Assembly: GCA_027451565.1 (NCBI GenBank)
Contig: DAIDJC010000123.1
Coordinates: 261 to 9,173, forward strand
Reading direction: 5' to 3'
Length of the DNA stretch: 8,913 nt
DNA from: Limisphaerales bacterium
Lineage (GTDB): Bacteria > Verrucomicrobiota > Verrucomicrobiia > Limisphaerales > UBA11358
Shown here: in pieces, positions 1 to 6,427 of the stretch
Layout of the letters: each line of letters opens with the position of its first letter
Numbering within the stretch: position 1 is the stretch's first letter
Notes under the pieces: model-generated
Database searches by the model: none
Seen by the model: only the letters and a program-made list of their open reading frames with translations
What the model was told of the DNA's origin: nothing
Translations under genes and position numbers: made by a program

Positions 1-140
1 GACTTAAGTTTTGGATTGATAAGTTTTACTTCTTCAAGAAGCTCTGTGACTTTTGAGACCGTCCAGATATCGAATGATTTTGGTTGGAATGGGACAAGAA
101 AAACAGGACTTGGAAATTGAAAGAGGAGAAGTAATGTCGT
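1..140 (+). promoter_or_regulatory. Leader upstream of the excisionase-integrase pair
   Basis: No gene is recognisable here. The stretch is AT-rich and must carry the promoter of the xis-int pair unless transcription enters from further left. Two copies of AAGTTTT lie at 6-12 and 21-27, 15 bases apart, next to the 8-base palindrome ACTTAAGT at 2-9. These could be sites for the small DNA-binding protein encoded just downstream, but that is inference. A TTGATA at 16-21 has no well-spaced -10 box. A clear ribosome binding site, AGAGGAG, lies at 122-128. It is 12 bases before the ATG at 141 and 5 bases before an out-of-frame ATG at 134. Confidence 0.3.
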
Positions 141-338
141 ATGTCAAACGAGGATCAATTCAACGACCGCCTGATACGGTTTCCCGAACTGGAAAAGATT
201 TTCGGCGTGTGCAAGCGGACGGTCAGACGACGGGCGGAAAGCGGCGAGTTGCCGCCGTTGCGAAGAATTGGCCGTGCCGTTGGAATGCTGGAAAGCCAGG
301 TCAAAGCGTATTTTCAAAAGTTGAGTCAACCAAGTTAA
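141..338 (+). CDS. Excisionase/AlpA-like small helix-turn-helix protein
   Basis: A 65-residue protein of the MerR-like HTH_17 / AlpA / excisionase type. Residues 13-35 (FPELEKIFGV then CKRTVRRR) form the helix-turn-helix. ESGELPPLRRIGRAV at 33-47 is the usual turn and wing ending in Gly-Arg, and the C-terminal helix around VKAYFQKL corresponds to the family's final helix. Such proteins bind att-region DNA to favour excision, or activate integrase expression. An in-frame TAA at 132-134 leaves ATG 141 as the only possible start. The GGAG at 125-128 is 12 bases upstream, slightly long. The stop is 14 bases before the integrase start, so the two are likely co-transcribed as a recombination module. 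The overlapping frame, which would add 100 residues to the integrase, is explained by this gene. Assignment to a small HTH protein is firm; whether it acts as excisionase or activator is inferred from context. Confidence 0.8.
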   Translation: MSNEDQFNDRLIRFPELEKIFGVCKRTVRRRAESGELPPLRRIGRAVGMLESQVKAYFQKLSQPS

Positions 339-352
339 GCGAAAGGAGAAAT

Positions 353-1648
353 ATGATTGCTTACATTTATCGTCCCAAACGGCAACGCAACGGCAAACTG
401 GCTTCCAACCGGATTTGGCGGGCGCGCCTGAAACTGAATGGCGACACGAAGGCGCGGGACATTTCTCTTGGCGTTTCCGACAAGCAGGTAGCCGAGCAAA
501 AGTTACGGGACATCACCCGCGACCATGAGCGGGTGTCCGTGGGTTTGCTGGCTCCGGCGGCACAACGCGAGACGTTTGCAAACCCGATGGCAAAGCTGGT
601 GGACGGCTACGTTGCCGATTTGAAGGCGCTAGGCCGGTCCGCCGACCACGTCCGCCATGTGGACAAGCGGCTGCGGCGGCTGATGCGGGAATGCCACTGG
701 CAGAGCTTGCGCGAGGCCACGGCGGATGCGTTCCTGCGTTGGCGTGCTGAACAAACGCAAGCGCCCAAAACCATCAATGAGTATCACGCCGTCTTGTCGG
801 CCTTGTTCACCTGGCTGCGCAAACAAAATCGAGTTGCGGCCAATCCGTTTGAAATCATCAGCAAAGTGGATACGCGCGGCAAGCAACGCATCCAGCGGCG
901 GGCTTTGAATGATGATGAGGCCAAGCGGTTGCTGGCGGGGCCGCGCAAGTTGCTTTATCTGCTGGCCATGCACACGGGTTTGCGGCGGGGTGAAATCAAC
1001 GCCTTGCATGGCGGCGATTTTCATTTGGATACGGCTAATCCGTATTGGATGCTGCCCGCTGCCTTCGTCAAGAATCGCAAGGAACAGCCCCGTCCGTTGC
1101 ACCCTGAACTCGTGGCGGAATTGCAAAAGCTGAAAGCCGCCGGAAAACTCAAGCCGGAAGATTTGGTGTTTCCCGATGGTGTCCCGACGATGAAAGAAAT
1201 CCGCAAGGATTTCAAGAAGGCGGAAATTCCGTTAAAAGACGAGCGCGGCCATGTGGTGGACTTCCATGCGCTGCGGACGACCTACATTACCCGCCTGCAA
1301 CGGGCTGGCGTTTCGCCCCGTGAAGCGATGGAGTTGGCGCGGCACAGCGATATGCGTCTGACGATGAAGACCTATACGGACGTGGCGCAACTGCCTTTGG
1401 CGGCTACCGTTCGCGGATTGCCTTCGATTGGCGACTCACAAATAGACTCACAAACTTCAGTCGCCGACCGTCCAACCGTGTCACCGACTGTCATCGGTTT
1501 GAAGTCAATCAAGGTAGGTAAAACTGTTGGAAACATTGACGGAAATCACGGTGCGTCATCCATTGTCACTTTCGGTCACGAAAATGAAAATGGCGGAGAG
1601 AGGGGGATTCGAACCCCCGATACGGCTTTTGACCGTATACCGGTTTAG
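353..1648 (+). CDS. Tyrosine recombinase / phage-type integrase
   Basis: A 431-residue site-specific tyrosine recombinase, expected to integrate and excise the element whose end lies here. ATG 353 is chosen because AAGGAG at 343-348 precedes it directly, and the longer in-frame reading (from 53) would overlap the HTH gene completely. An N-terminal arm-binding-like region (about 1-65) is followed by a SAM-like core-binding domain (about 75-170) and the catalytic domain (about 185-350). Catalytic residues are visible: Arg211 in HTGLRRGEI, probable Lys240, His305 and Arg308 in FHALRTTY, His331 in ARHSD and the nucleophile Tyr341 in MKTYTD. About 90 residues follow the tyrosine without family similarity and are rich in Ser, Thr, Asp and Gly. 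The last 18 codons (1595-1648) are antisense to tRNA-Ser, ending GERGIRTPDTAF and onward, a known signature of integrase frames that read into a tRNA attachment site. The gene is intact. The exact element family is not determined. Confidence 0.93.
   Translation: MIAYIYRPKRQRNGKLASNRIWRARLKLNGDTKARDISLGVSDKQVAEQKLRDITRDHERVSVGLLAPAAQRETFANPMAKLVDGYVADLKALGRSADHVRHVDKRLRRLMRECHWQSLREATADAFLRWRAEQTQAPKTINEYHAVLSALFTWLRKQNRVAANPFEIISKVDTRGKQRIQRRALNDDEAKRLLAGPRKLLYLLAMHTGLRRGEINALHGGDFHLDTANPYWMLPAAFVKNRKEQPRPLHPELVAELQKLKAAGKLKPEDLVFPDGVPTMKEIRKDFKKAEIPLKDERGHVVDFHALRTTYITRLQRAGVSPREAMELARHSDMRLTMKTYTDVAQLPLAATVRGLPSIGDSQIDSQTSVADRPTVSPTVIGLKSIKVGKTVGNIDGNHGASSIVTFGHENENGGERGIRTPDTAFDRIPV
1433..1454. 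repeat. Tandem direct repeat in the integrase tail, possible arm-type sites
   Basis: GACTCACAAA occurs at 1433-1442 and again at 1445-1454, a 12-base period. Nearby are GTCAC motifs, including GTCACtttcgGTCAC at 1565-1579. Short direct repeats a little over 100 bases from an attachment core are typical of integrase arm-type binding sites. They fall in the part of the coding region after the catalytic tyrosine, where protein sequence is poorly constrained. The repeat is seen directly; the binding role is inference. Confidence 0.4.
1591..1648. other. Probable attachment site core (attR/attL-type junction) in the tRNA 3' half
   Basis: The 3' part of tRNA-Ser, from the encoded CCA (1591-1593) back through the T arm and variable arm to the anticodon loop (1645-1651), lies between the integrase and the host side. 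Tyrosine recombinases of genomic islands commonly cross over in the anticodon or T loop and restore the tRNA 3' end from the element's own copy. Here the tRNA is complete, as expected. The second copy of this segment should lie at the element's other end, left of the window. The core limits cannot be fixed without that copy. Confidence 0.55.
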
Positions 1649-1683
1649 CAAACCAGCGCCTTCAGCCACTCGGCCATCTCTCC
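1591..1683 (-). tRNA. tRNA-Ser (anticodon GCU)
   Basis: A complete 93-base serine tRNA on the - strand with CCA encoded. The acceptor stem GGAGAGA (5' end at 1683) pairs with TCTCTCC, followed by discriminator G and CCA at 1593-1591. The anticodon arm CTGGT-TTGCTAA-ACCGG has a 7-base loop at 1645-1651 and anticodon GCT at 1649-1647, which reads AGC/AGU serine codons. A long class II variable arm (about 1621-1637, TACGG paired with CCGTA) confirms a serine-type tRNA. The T arm is five G-C pairs around TTCGAAT. The integrase gene overlaps its 3' 58 bases in the opposite orientation. The tRNA shares orientation with the operon that ends about 325 bases upstream of it, but probably has its own promoter. 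Confidence 0.97.
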
Positions 1684-2008
1684 ACTATCTCTTCACTTGA
1701 AAACTCAAGTTGACCGATATTTTGCCCGTCGCAGCGCGTTGATGGCAAGCGGATTCGCTCTTTTTGTTTATTTTCAAAAAATACCGGCGCTTGATTGCAC
1801 GGATCGCAATATGGGCGACGGCGCTTTTGCCCTTGGGCTTTGTTGTCAGCGTCCTTAAAGCCCGCCACGGGGATGCGCCGACGGTTGCGCCTCGCCCACG
1901 GCCAAAATCGCTTGCCGCAGCCCCTTCCCAGTTTTCAAACAGACTCTGAGGTTTTTGGAAGTCCTGCCAGGGTTGCCCTCATGGTAAAAAGTGAAGTGAT
2001 CCACGCGG
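1684..2008 (-). other. Gene-poor spacer between operon end and tRNA, with possible gene remnants
   Basis: No recognised gene fills these 325 bases. On the - strand a GTG at 2004, 4 bases after the dehydratase stop, opens a 49-codon frame ending at 1855 (product begins with DHFTFYHEGNPGRTS). A second frame stays open from 1978 to 1688 (97 codons, includes PWQDFQKPQSLFENWEG) but has no ATG, GTG or usable TTG near its beginning. Neither matches a family I know. They could be two frames of one decayed small gene, or chance. Short + strand frames here start with TTG or unsupported ATGs and look no better. I see no strong rho-independent terminator after the operon. 1740-1790 is AT-rich. Confidence 0.3.
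1695..1748 (-). promoter_or_regulatory. Putative tRNA-Ser promoter and leader hairpin
   Basis: On the - strand TTGCCA (1748-1743, 5 of 6 to the sigma70 -35 consensus), an 18-base spacer and CAAAAT (1724-1719, 4 of 6 to -10) would start transcription near 1712, about 29 bases before the tRNA. The leader holds a perfect 6-base inverted repeat with a 4-base loop (ACTTGA at 1695-1700, TCAAGT at 1705-1710). It could be a leader stem removed during 5' maturation. The boxes are plausible by eye, not proven. Confidence 0.4.
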
Positions 2009-2446
2009 TCAAACCTGGCCGCTTAGGATAATGTCACCGGAAAGGATCAAGGCTTTGTCAATCCAAGCCTGAACGGAGGCTTGCACCAAGCCGCTCAATC
2101 GTCCCGAGATGACGGCCTCCAACTGGATGCGCGATCCCGGGCTGGCGGTTCCGTAAATTTTGATGGCCCGCATGCCTGTGAGTTTCAGTTGTTTCAGTGG
2201 ATTCATGCCGGGATCGGATTGGGCCACGACACCGGCCAATTGAGCGGCGGCTTCCACCAACAAGACCCCTGGGAACAGGGGCTGGCCTGGAAAATGCCCC
2301 TTCAAAAATGGCTCATCTCCACGCACCCAATATTCGCCCCGGCCCTGTTTTCCTGGCTCCAGAGAGATTATCCGGTCGAGGAATCTGAATTCCTGGCCAT
2401 GGGGCAGGGCATTCAGGGCCTGAGCGAAAGTTTCGGAATCCTTCAT
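2009..2446 (-). CDS. FabZ/FabA-type 3-hydroxyacyl-carrier protein dehydratase (hotdog fold)
   Basis: A 145-residue hotdog-fold protein that should dehydrate a carrier-bound 3-hydroxyacyl chain to the trans-2-enoyl form in the cytoplasm. The catalytic segment GHFPGQPLFPGVLLVE (residues 50-65) carries His51 and Glu65 with the FabZ spacing, followed by the AAAQLAG helix. Length matches FabZ (about 145-150). ATG 2446 gives the family-normal N-terminus (KDSETFAQALNALPH) and lies 4 bases after the LolA stop; the longer frame to 2578 would add 44 residues that only shadow the LolA gene. It is last in the operon. In APE-type clusters similar dehydratases make the conjugated double bonds, and context favours such a specialised role over housekeeping FabZ. 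No ketosynthase or ketoreductase partner is nearby. Confidence 0.85.
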   Translation of the reverse strand: MKDSETFAQALNALPHGQEFRFLDRIISLEPGKQGRGEYWVRGDEPFLKGHFPGQPLFPGVLLVEAAAQLAGVVAQSDPGMNPLKQLKLTGMRAIKIYGTASPGSRIQLEAVISGRLSGLVQASVQAWIDKALILSGDIILSGQV

Positions 2447-2450
2447 GAGT

Positions 2451-3113
2451 TCAGGGCCGAGGCCCGGCTTGGGATTTTTCTGCCCTGGATTCCGATTTCC
2501 ACTGAAACAAGCTGTCAGGCAGGGATGGATTGAGGGTTTGGTTGGTATAACGGCTTTCCATGGTGGTGCCATCGGCAAAAACCAGCCTGGTGCTGACGAG
2601 GAGAAAATTCCGGGTGTTCAACGTGATGTCAAGGTGAGGAATCATTTGACGGGCCTCTGGATGGGTGGGCTGCATCTGCACGATCCAATTTTGAGTCGAG
2701 TTGGTCAAAGAGAGGATTTTGAATTGGGACAGGAAATCTTTTTGATCGCGGGGCATTCCTGCCTGCATCAAGGAGCTCATATCGCGCCATTGGCGCGGAG
2801 CAGCCGGTCCCAGTGGATAATGCTCCACCTGATTCAGGAAGGGGTAGGCGACAGTCATTTCAGAAGGCTGACCCAGGACAATGGTCCTGGGTGGGCTGCC
2901 AATCACCCACCGAAAATATCCGGGCGACTTGTAATCCACATGGCCAGGCTCCTGGAGCGGACGGTTAAAAGTGGGAAGGGTTCGGATTTGGATAAAGTCT
3001 GCGGACCAAGCCACCACATTGGTTTGCTGGTTGAACCATGGCTGGAGGATTTGAATGGGGTCTGCAATGGCGTGGGCAAGGGCGCTGGCCGTAAGCGCCA
3101 CTGCACAGGTCAT
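2451..3113 (-). CDS. LolA-like outer-membrane lipoprotein/lipid carrier, periplasmic
   Basis: A 220-residue protein resembling the LolA-like carriers found beside MMPL exporters in APE-type clusters. LolA-fold proteins shuttle lipidated cargo across the periplasm. The mature part starts after an Ala-rich signal-like segment (MTCAVALTASALAHAIA, then DPIQ). It shows the family layout: a first strand (VVAWSADFIQIRTL), LQEPGHVDYKSPGYFRWVIG at about 54-73, which matches the usual G-x-ahYkaPd-x-fRW pattern, and a C-terminal strand region (LVSTRLVFADGTTMESRYTN). ATG 3113 shares one base with the exporter stop (TAATG), implying reinitiation coupling. ATG 3173 would give a 20-residue longer, more basic signal but overlap the exporter by 61 bases. 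The cargo is probably the product handled by the exporter-acyltransferase rather than ordinary lipoproteins. The start choice is uncertain, the family fairly sure. Confidence 0.78.
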   Translation of the reverse strand: MTCAVALTASALAHAIADPIQILQPWFNQQTNVVAWSADFIQIRTLPTFNRPLQEPGHVDYKSPGYFRWVIGSPPRTIVLGQPSEMTVAYPFLNQVEHYPLGPAAPRQWRDMSSLMQAGMPRDQKDFLSQFKILSLTNSTQNWIVQMQPTHPEARQMIPHLDITLNTRNFLLVSTRLVFADGTTMESRYTNQTLNPSLPDSLFQWKSESRAEKSQAGPRP

Positions 3114-6100
3114 TACTTGGAAGCCATGTCGGAATCCAAGTTTGCATGCCAGATTGGAACAAAATGAAACCATTGATCGGCATGTTGGCGGATGGCAGGT
3201 TCAAAGGCACGCAAGATTTTTTCGGCGAGGGCTGCGCGCTCCTGCCTGTTGCCAAGAAGAGTCCGGTCATAGGTGATTTCCGGGAGTATCCTGGCGCGGT
3301 AACCGGATTTTTCCCTGATAATAAAGGCGGGCACGATGGCACAGCCGGAGGCGCGCGCGAGTTCGGCTGGGGCGATTGAGGCCGAAAGTGACTGGCCAAA
3401 TAATTGGGCTGGCACGGCGGTGGCGGGATGAGGGCGGTCCACCAGCAAGGCTACGTTTGCTCCCGTTTGAAGTTTTTTGACGATATCCAGCATGGCGAAG
3501 GCGTTCCGTCCGACCACGAGTGTTTCAACCCCCCATTTGCGGCGGGAAGTCTCGCGCAGCCGGGTCATGCGCGGGTCGGGTTCCTCCTGGGTCAAGACCA
3601 TGAGCTGGCATCCGTGCCGGACCATGAAAGGCCCCCCCAATTCCCAGTTTCCGAGGTGGGGCGAGACCAAAAGCACACCGCGTCCGCGGGCGGAGGCGGC
3701 TTGGAAAATGTCCCAGCCTTCCCAGTTTACAAACCATTGGGGGGAATGGCTGCCTCCCTCATATTTCCACAAATCGCATAATTTGAGGGTGAACTCGGTG
3801 AACAACTGGCGCGCGGCTTTTTGGGCGGCTTTGGAATCTCCCTGTTTCACGGGGAGGAGATTGTTTTGGATGACACGGCGAAAGCCCGGGGCACAAAGCC
3901 AGGCCAAGGTCGCTGCAACGCGGGCAAGCACGTGGCAGGCCGGGGTGGGCAACCAGCGCATGGTCCATAATCCTAATTTCCAGAACGAGGCCTGATAAAG
4001 GGAAGGGGGGCCGGAGGGGTTTGGTTTGGCCGACTTCTCCCTGGATGCGGTGAAATGTTTCCACCAGGCGGGCAAAAGATAGATGGAAACAAGCATGTTG
4101 CAGCCGATACCCATGGCGCAAATCCTGCCGAGGCTGGCCATGCCGAGATTGCTGGAAAAGCCCAGTGAACCAAATCCTGCCACGGCCGTTCCGCCGCAAA
4201 GCAACAAAGCCCTGCCGACGGAATTATGTGCCATGAGCCGGTTTCCCCCGTATCTTGCCAGCGCCAGTTGCATGAAAATTCCGTAGTCCACCCCCGTGCC
4301 CAGGATGAGGGGAAGAGCCATAAGGTTGAGAAGATTCCATTTCCAGCCCAGCAATTTCATAAGGCTTAGCAACAGAGCCAGGCTGAAGCAAAGCACGGCC
4401 AAGCTTAAAATAATTTCCAAGAGCCGCCTAAAGGCAAGGCTCAGGGAGCAAAGTATCAGAACCACCATGGGTGCCAGCAGTTTCCATAAATTCGAACGGA
4501 CCACGCCATAAACCATGGAACCCAGTATCTGCCAACTGGAGATGTATGCGCAACCTGGAGGCAAACGCGCCTGCAAAGCGTTCCAATCCACTTTGTCATT
4601 GGCAGGAAAAAGATAACCCACGGCCACGCAGTTGGTCTCTGTGCGGACTGCCAGCCTGCCCAGGATCCATGAGCTTAGGGAATTCGTGGGCCAAAAAACT
4701 CCGGGAGTTTTCGCAGCACGACTCCAGGTATCCAAGATTTCATCGGTCAGGCCCATGGCGGACCCGGAAAAGCCGGCTTGAGCGGCTTGTTGATGAAGAA
4801 TGGACTTTTCCGAAACAAGGTCCAACGCACGTTCACGATTGGCTTTTTGCCATTCCGGCCTGGGCCAGACTGCATCCGGCAGGATGAAACTTGTGATTGA
4901 GCCTTGTGAAACGGCCTGTTGCAAGACCGGACGAATTTGATCCAGGCAGGATCCCACGCCAGTTTCATTTTTTCCGGAAACGACCAGCCAGACGGGTGAT
5001 CGGGCGCCAGCCATATTTGACTGAATGGCATCCATTGCTGCATAAGCCTGACTATCACGCGGGCGGAGGGCGTCTGCGGTGGTGTCCATCAGGGGAAATC
5101 CATGAACCAAAACCAGCAGGCTCAACAGCGCGCCAGCGGCAGTAAGACAAGATGCGCCAATCCAACCGGGAAGAAATCGGGGCACTGGGGCCGGTTCGGA
5201 TTGTTCCTTTGGACCCGGTTCCGGCTGATAGTCCATTTCCTTCATGCGGTGAGGGAAAAGTGGCGGCAAATAGGCATAAATCATGAACAACGCAGAGAGA
5301 CAGACGCCCATGGCCACAAGTGCCCCGAGTTGTGCCAATCCTGGCAAACCGCCCAAACCCAGGGACAAGAATGAGCAAATGGTGGTGGTGGCAGCCCAAA
5401 AAATGGCGGGAGCAATAGCCCTGCGGATCCGGGGAATGGAATGGGTGGGTTGGGCTAGAGCCTCCTGGTAGTGAACCACCGCATAATCCACCGCCAATCC
5501 TAAAAGAATGGCGGCAAATCCCATGCTGATCACGCTTATGGAACCGAAAACGAGGCCGCCCGCCGCCAACGTGCCTATCAGGATCAGCGCCAATAGAGCG
5601 AGCAGCCAGAGCATGGGCTTTAATCGCCGATGAGCCAGCCAAAACAGGATTGCGATCATGAAAGCAGTTCCAAAGGTGGATCCAATAATATCATGACGCA
5701 TGCTGGCCGCGATTTCCGCCACAAAGGCGGGGCGTCCAGTGTAGCGGATTTGGACTTGATCCCGAGGGAGGCCGCAGTGGCGCACCACCTGGTCCACCGC
5801 TTTTAGCCATTGCGCACAGGCATGATCATCTTCCAGGGCCTCACGGGCCCGAACAAAGACCACGCGAAAAGAACCTTCACTGCCTTCAAAGGCATCCGAG
5901 CTTGCCCCCGATTGCAGCAGGAGGCCGCGCAGGGACCCCGGCAGTTGTGTGAATTGGTAAGGATCGTGTCCCAGGCGTTCCATGTCAGCGGGCGATGCGG
6001 TGGTGGCGATGGCTTCGCTCGTGGCTTGGAGTTGGGCTTGCAGCCGGGGCAGGGCGAGGGCATCGGCTTGCTGGGCAAAGACCTGGGGAGGCTGATTGTA

Positions 6101-6427
6101 CCATAGGTAGCCAGTCATTTCGCCCGCCAAACCGGGAGTTTCCATCCATGGCGGCTGCCATTGAACAGAATCCGCCAGGTCCGGGCGTTGGCGCAGGGCT
6201 GCGGCGATTGATTTGGCGGTGGTTTCGGCAGTTTCTGGATCGGGCGCCTGAATGGTCACTAAAAGTTCCCGGGCATTGGTAAAATTCCGCTGGTAGAGTT
6301 TCAATCCCTTCACTGAGGGCAGGTTGGGGGGCAGCAGGTCCAGCACCTCCGTGTCAAAGTGCAACCTGGCAAGGCCAAACCCGAGAAGCGCCAACACAAC
6401 CAACCACCACCATCGGATATGTTTCAT
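3113..6427 (-). CDS. MMPL-family (RND-like) exporter fused to an LpxL-type lysophospholipid acyltransferase
   Basis: A 1104-residue two-part inner-membrane protein. Residues 1-790 are an MMPL/COG4258-type exporter built as two repeats. A first membrane helix (about 5-21, WWWLVVLALLGFGLA) precedes a periplasmic domain, then helices from about 250 to 390. A second helix (about 420-442), periplasmic domain and helices 645-788 follow. The RND-type Gly-x-x-x-Asp-Tyr motif occurs in both halves (GLAVDY at 310-315, GTGVDY at 710-715). A short Ser/Pro/Lys linker (about 794-810) joins an LpxL/HtrB-type acyltransferase domain (812-1093) with SPHLGNWELGG containing the His924-x4-Glu929 active site and an ending like that family (QWFHFVPIW). 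It would acylate a lipid or glycan anchor and export the product. ATG 6427 overlaps the lipoprotein stop (ATGA); GAAGGA at 6444-6439 is 11 bases upstream. In known APE clusters these are usually separate genes. Confidence 0.9.
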   Translation of the reverse strand: MKHIRWWWLVVLALLGFGLARLHFDTEVLDLLPPNLPSVKGLKLYQRNFTNARELLVTIQAPDPETAETTAKSIAAALRQRPDLADSVQWQPPWMETPGLAGEMTGYLWYNQPPQVFAQQADALALPRLQAQLQATSEAIATTASPADMERLGHDPYQFTQLPGSLRGLLLQSGASSDAFEGSEGSFRVVFVRAREALEDDHACAQWLKAVDQVVRHCGLPRDQVQIRYTGRPAFVAEIAASMRHDIIGSTFGTAFMIAILFWLAHRRLKPMLWLLALLALILIGTLAAGGLVFGSISVISMGFAAILLGLAVDYAVVHYQEALAQPTHSIPRIRRAIAPAIFWAATTTICSFLSLGLGGLPGLAQLGALVAMGVCLSALFMIYAYLPPLFPHRMKEMDYQPEPGPKEQSEPAPVPRFLPGWIGASCLTAAGALLSLLVLVHGFPLMDTTADALRPRDSQAYAAMDAIQSNMAGARSPVWLVVSGKNETGVGSCLDQIRPVLQQAVSQGSITSFILPDAVWPRPEWQKANRERALDLVSEKSILHQQAAQAGFSGSAMGLTDEILDTWSRAAKTPGVFWPTNSLSSWILGRLAVRTETNCVAVGYLFPANDKVDWNALQARLPPGCAYISSWQILGSMVYGVVRSNLWKLLAPMVVLILCSLSLAFRRLLEIILSLAVLCFSLALLLSLMKLLGWKWNLLNLMALPLILGTGVDYGIFMQLALARYGGNRLMAHNSVGRALLLCGGTAVAGFGSLGFSSNLGMASLGRICAMGIGCNMLVSIYLLPAWWKHFTASREKSAKPNPSGPPSLYQASFWKLGLWTMRWLPTPACHVLARVAATLAWLCAPGFRRVIQNNLLPVKQGDSKAAQKAARQLFTEFTLKLCDLWKYEGGSHSPQWFVNWEGWDIFQAASARGRGVLLVSPHLGNWELGGPFMVRHGCQLMVLTQEEPDPRMTRLRETSRRKWGVETLVVGRNAFAMLDIVKKLQTGANVALLVDRPHPATAVPAQLFGQSLSASIAPAELARASGCAIVPAFIIREKSGYRARILPEITYDRTLLGNRQERAALAEKILRAFEPAIRQHADQWFHFVPIWHANLDSDMASK

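Noticed and set aside
53..352. 100-residue N-terminal extension of the integrase frame
   Set aside because: It overlaps the HTH gene in another frame, has no family similarity, and ATG 353 has an ideal ribosome binding site.
629..1126. 165-codon - strand open frame inside the integrase
   Set aside because: It is antisense to the catalytic domain coding sequence with its conserved motifs; no domain of its own.
1662..1868. 68-codon - strand frame running into the tRNA gene
   Set aside because: It starts with GTG and its end is dictated by the tRNA sequence; no family resemblance.
1764..1949. 61-codon + strand frame with a hydrophobic stretch resembling a membrane helix
   Set aside because: It starts with TTG without a ribosome binding site, and the hydrophobic run may be chance in an AT-rich then GC-rich stretch.
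2447..2578. 44-residue N-terminal extension of the dehydratase
   Set aside because: The extra residues are an out-of-frame reading of the LolA-like gene end, and the internal ATG at 2446 gives the normal FabZ length.
2445..3167. 240-codon + strand open frame
   Set aside because: It mirrors the LolA-like gene almost exactly on the other strand, has no recognisable domain, and is explained as a shadow.
5055..5642. 195-codon - strand frame within the exporter gene
   Set aside because: It is an alternative phase of the exporter's own coding strand, with Gly/His/Arg-rich content typical of frame-shifted membrane-protein code.
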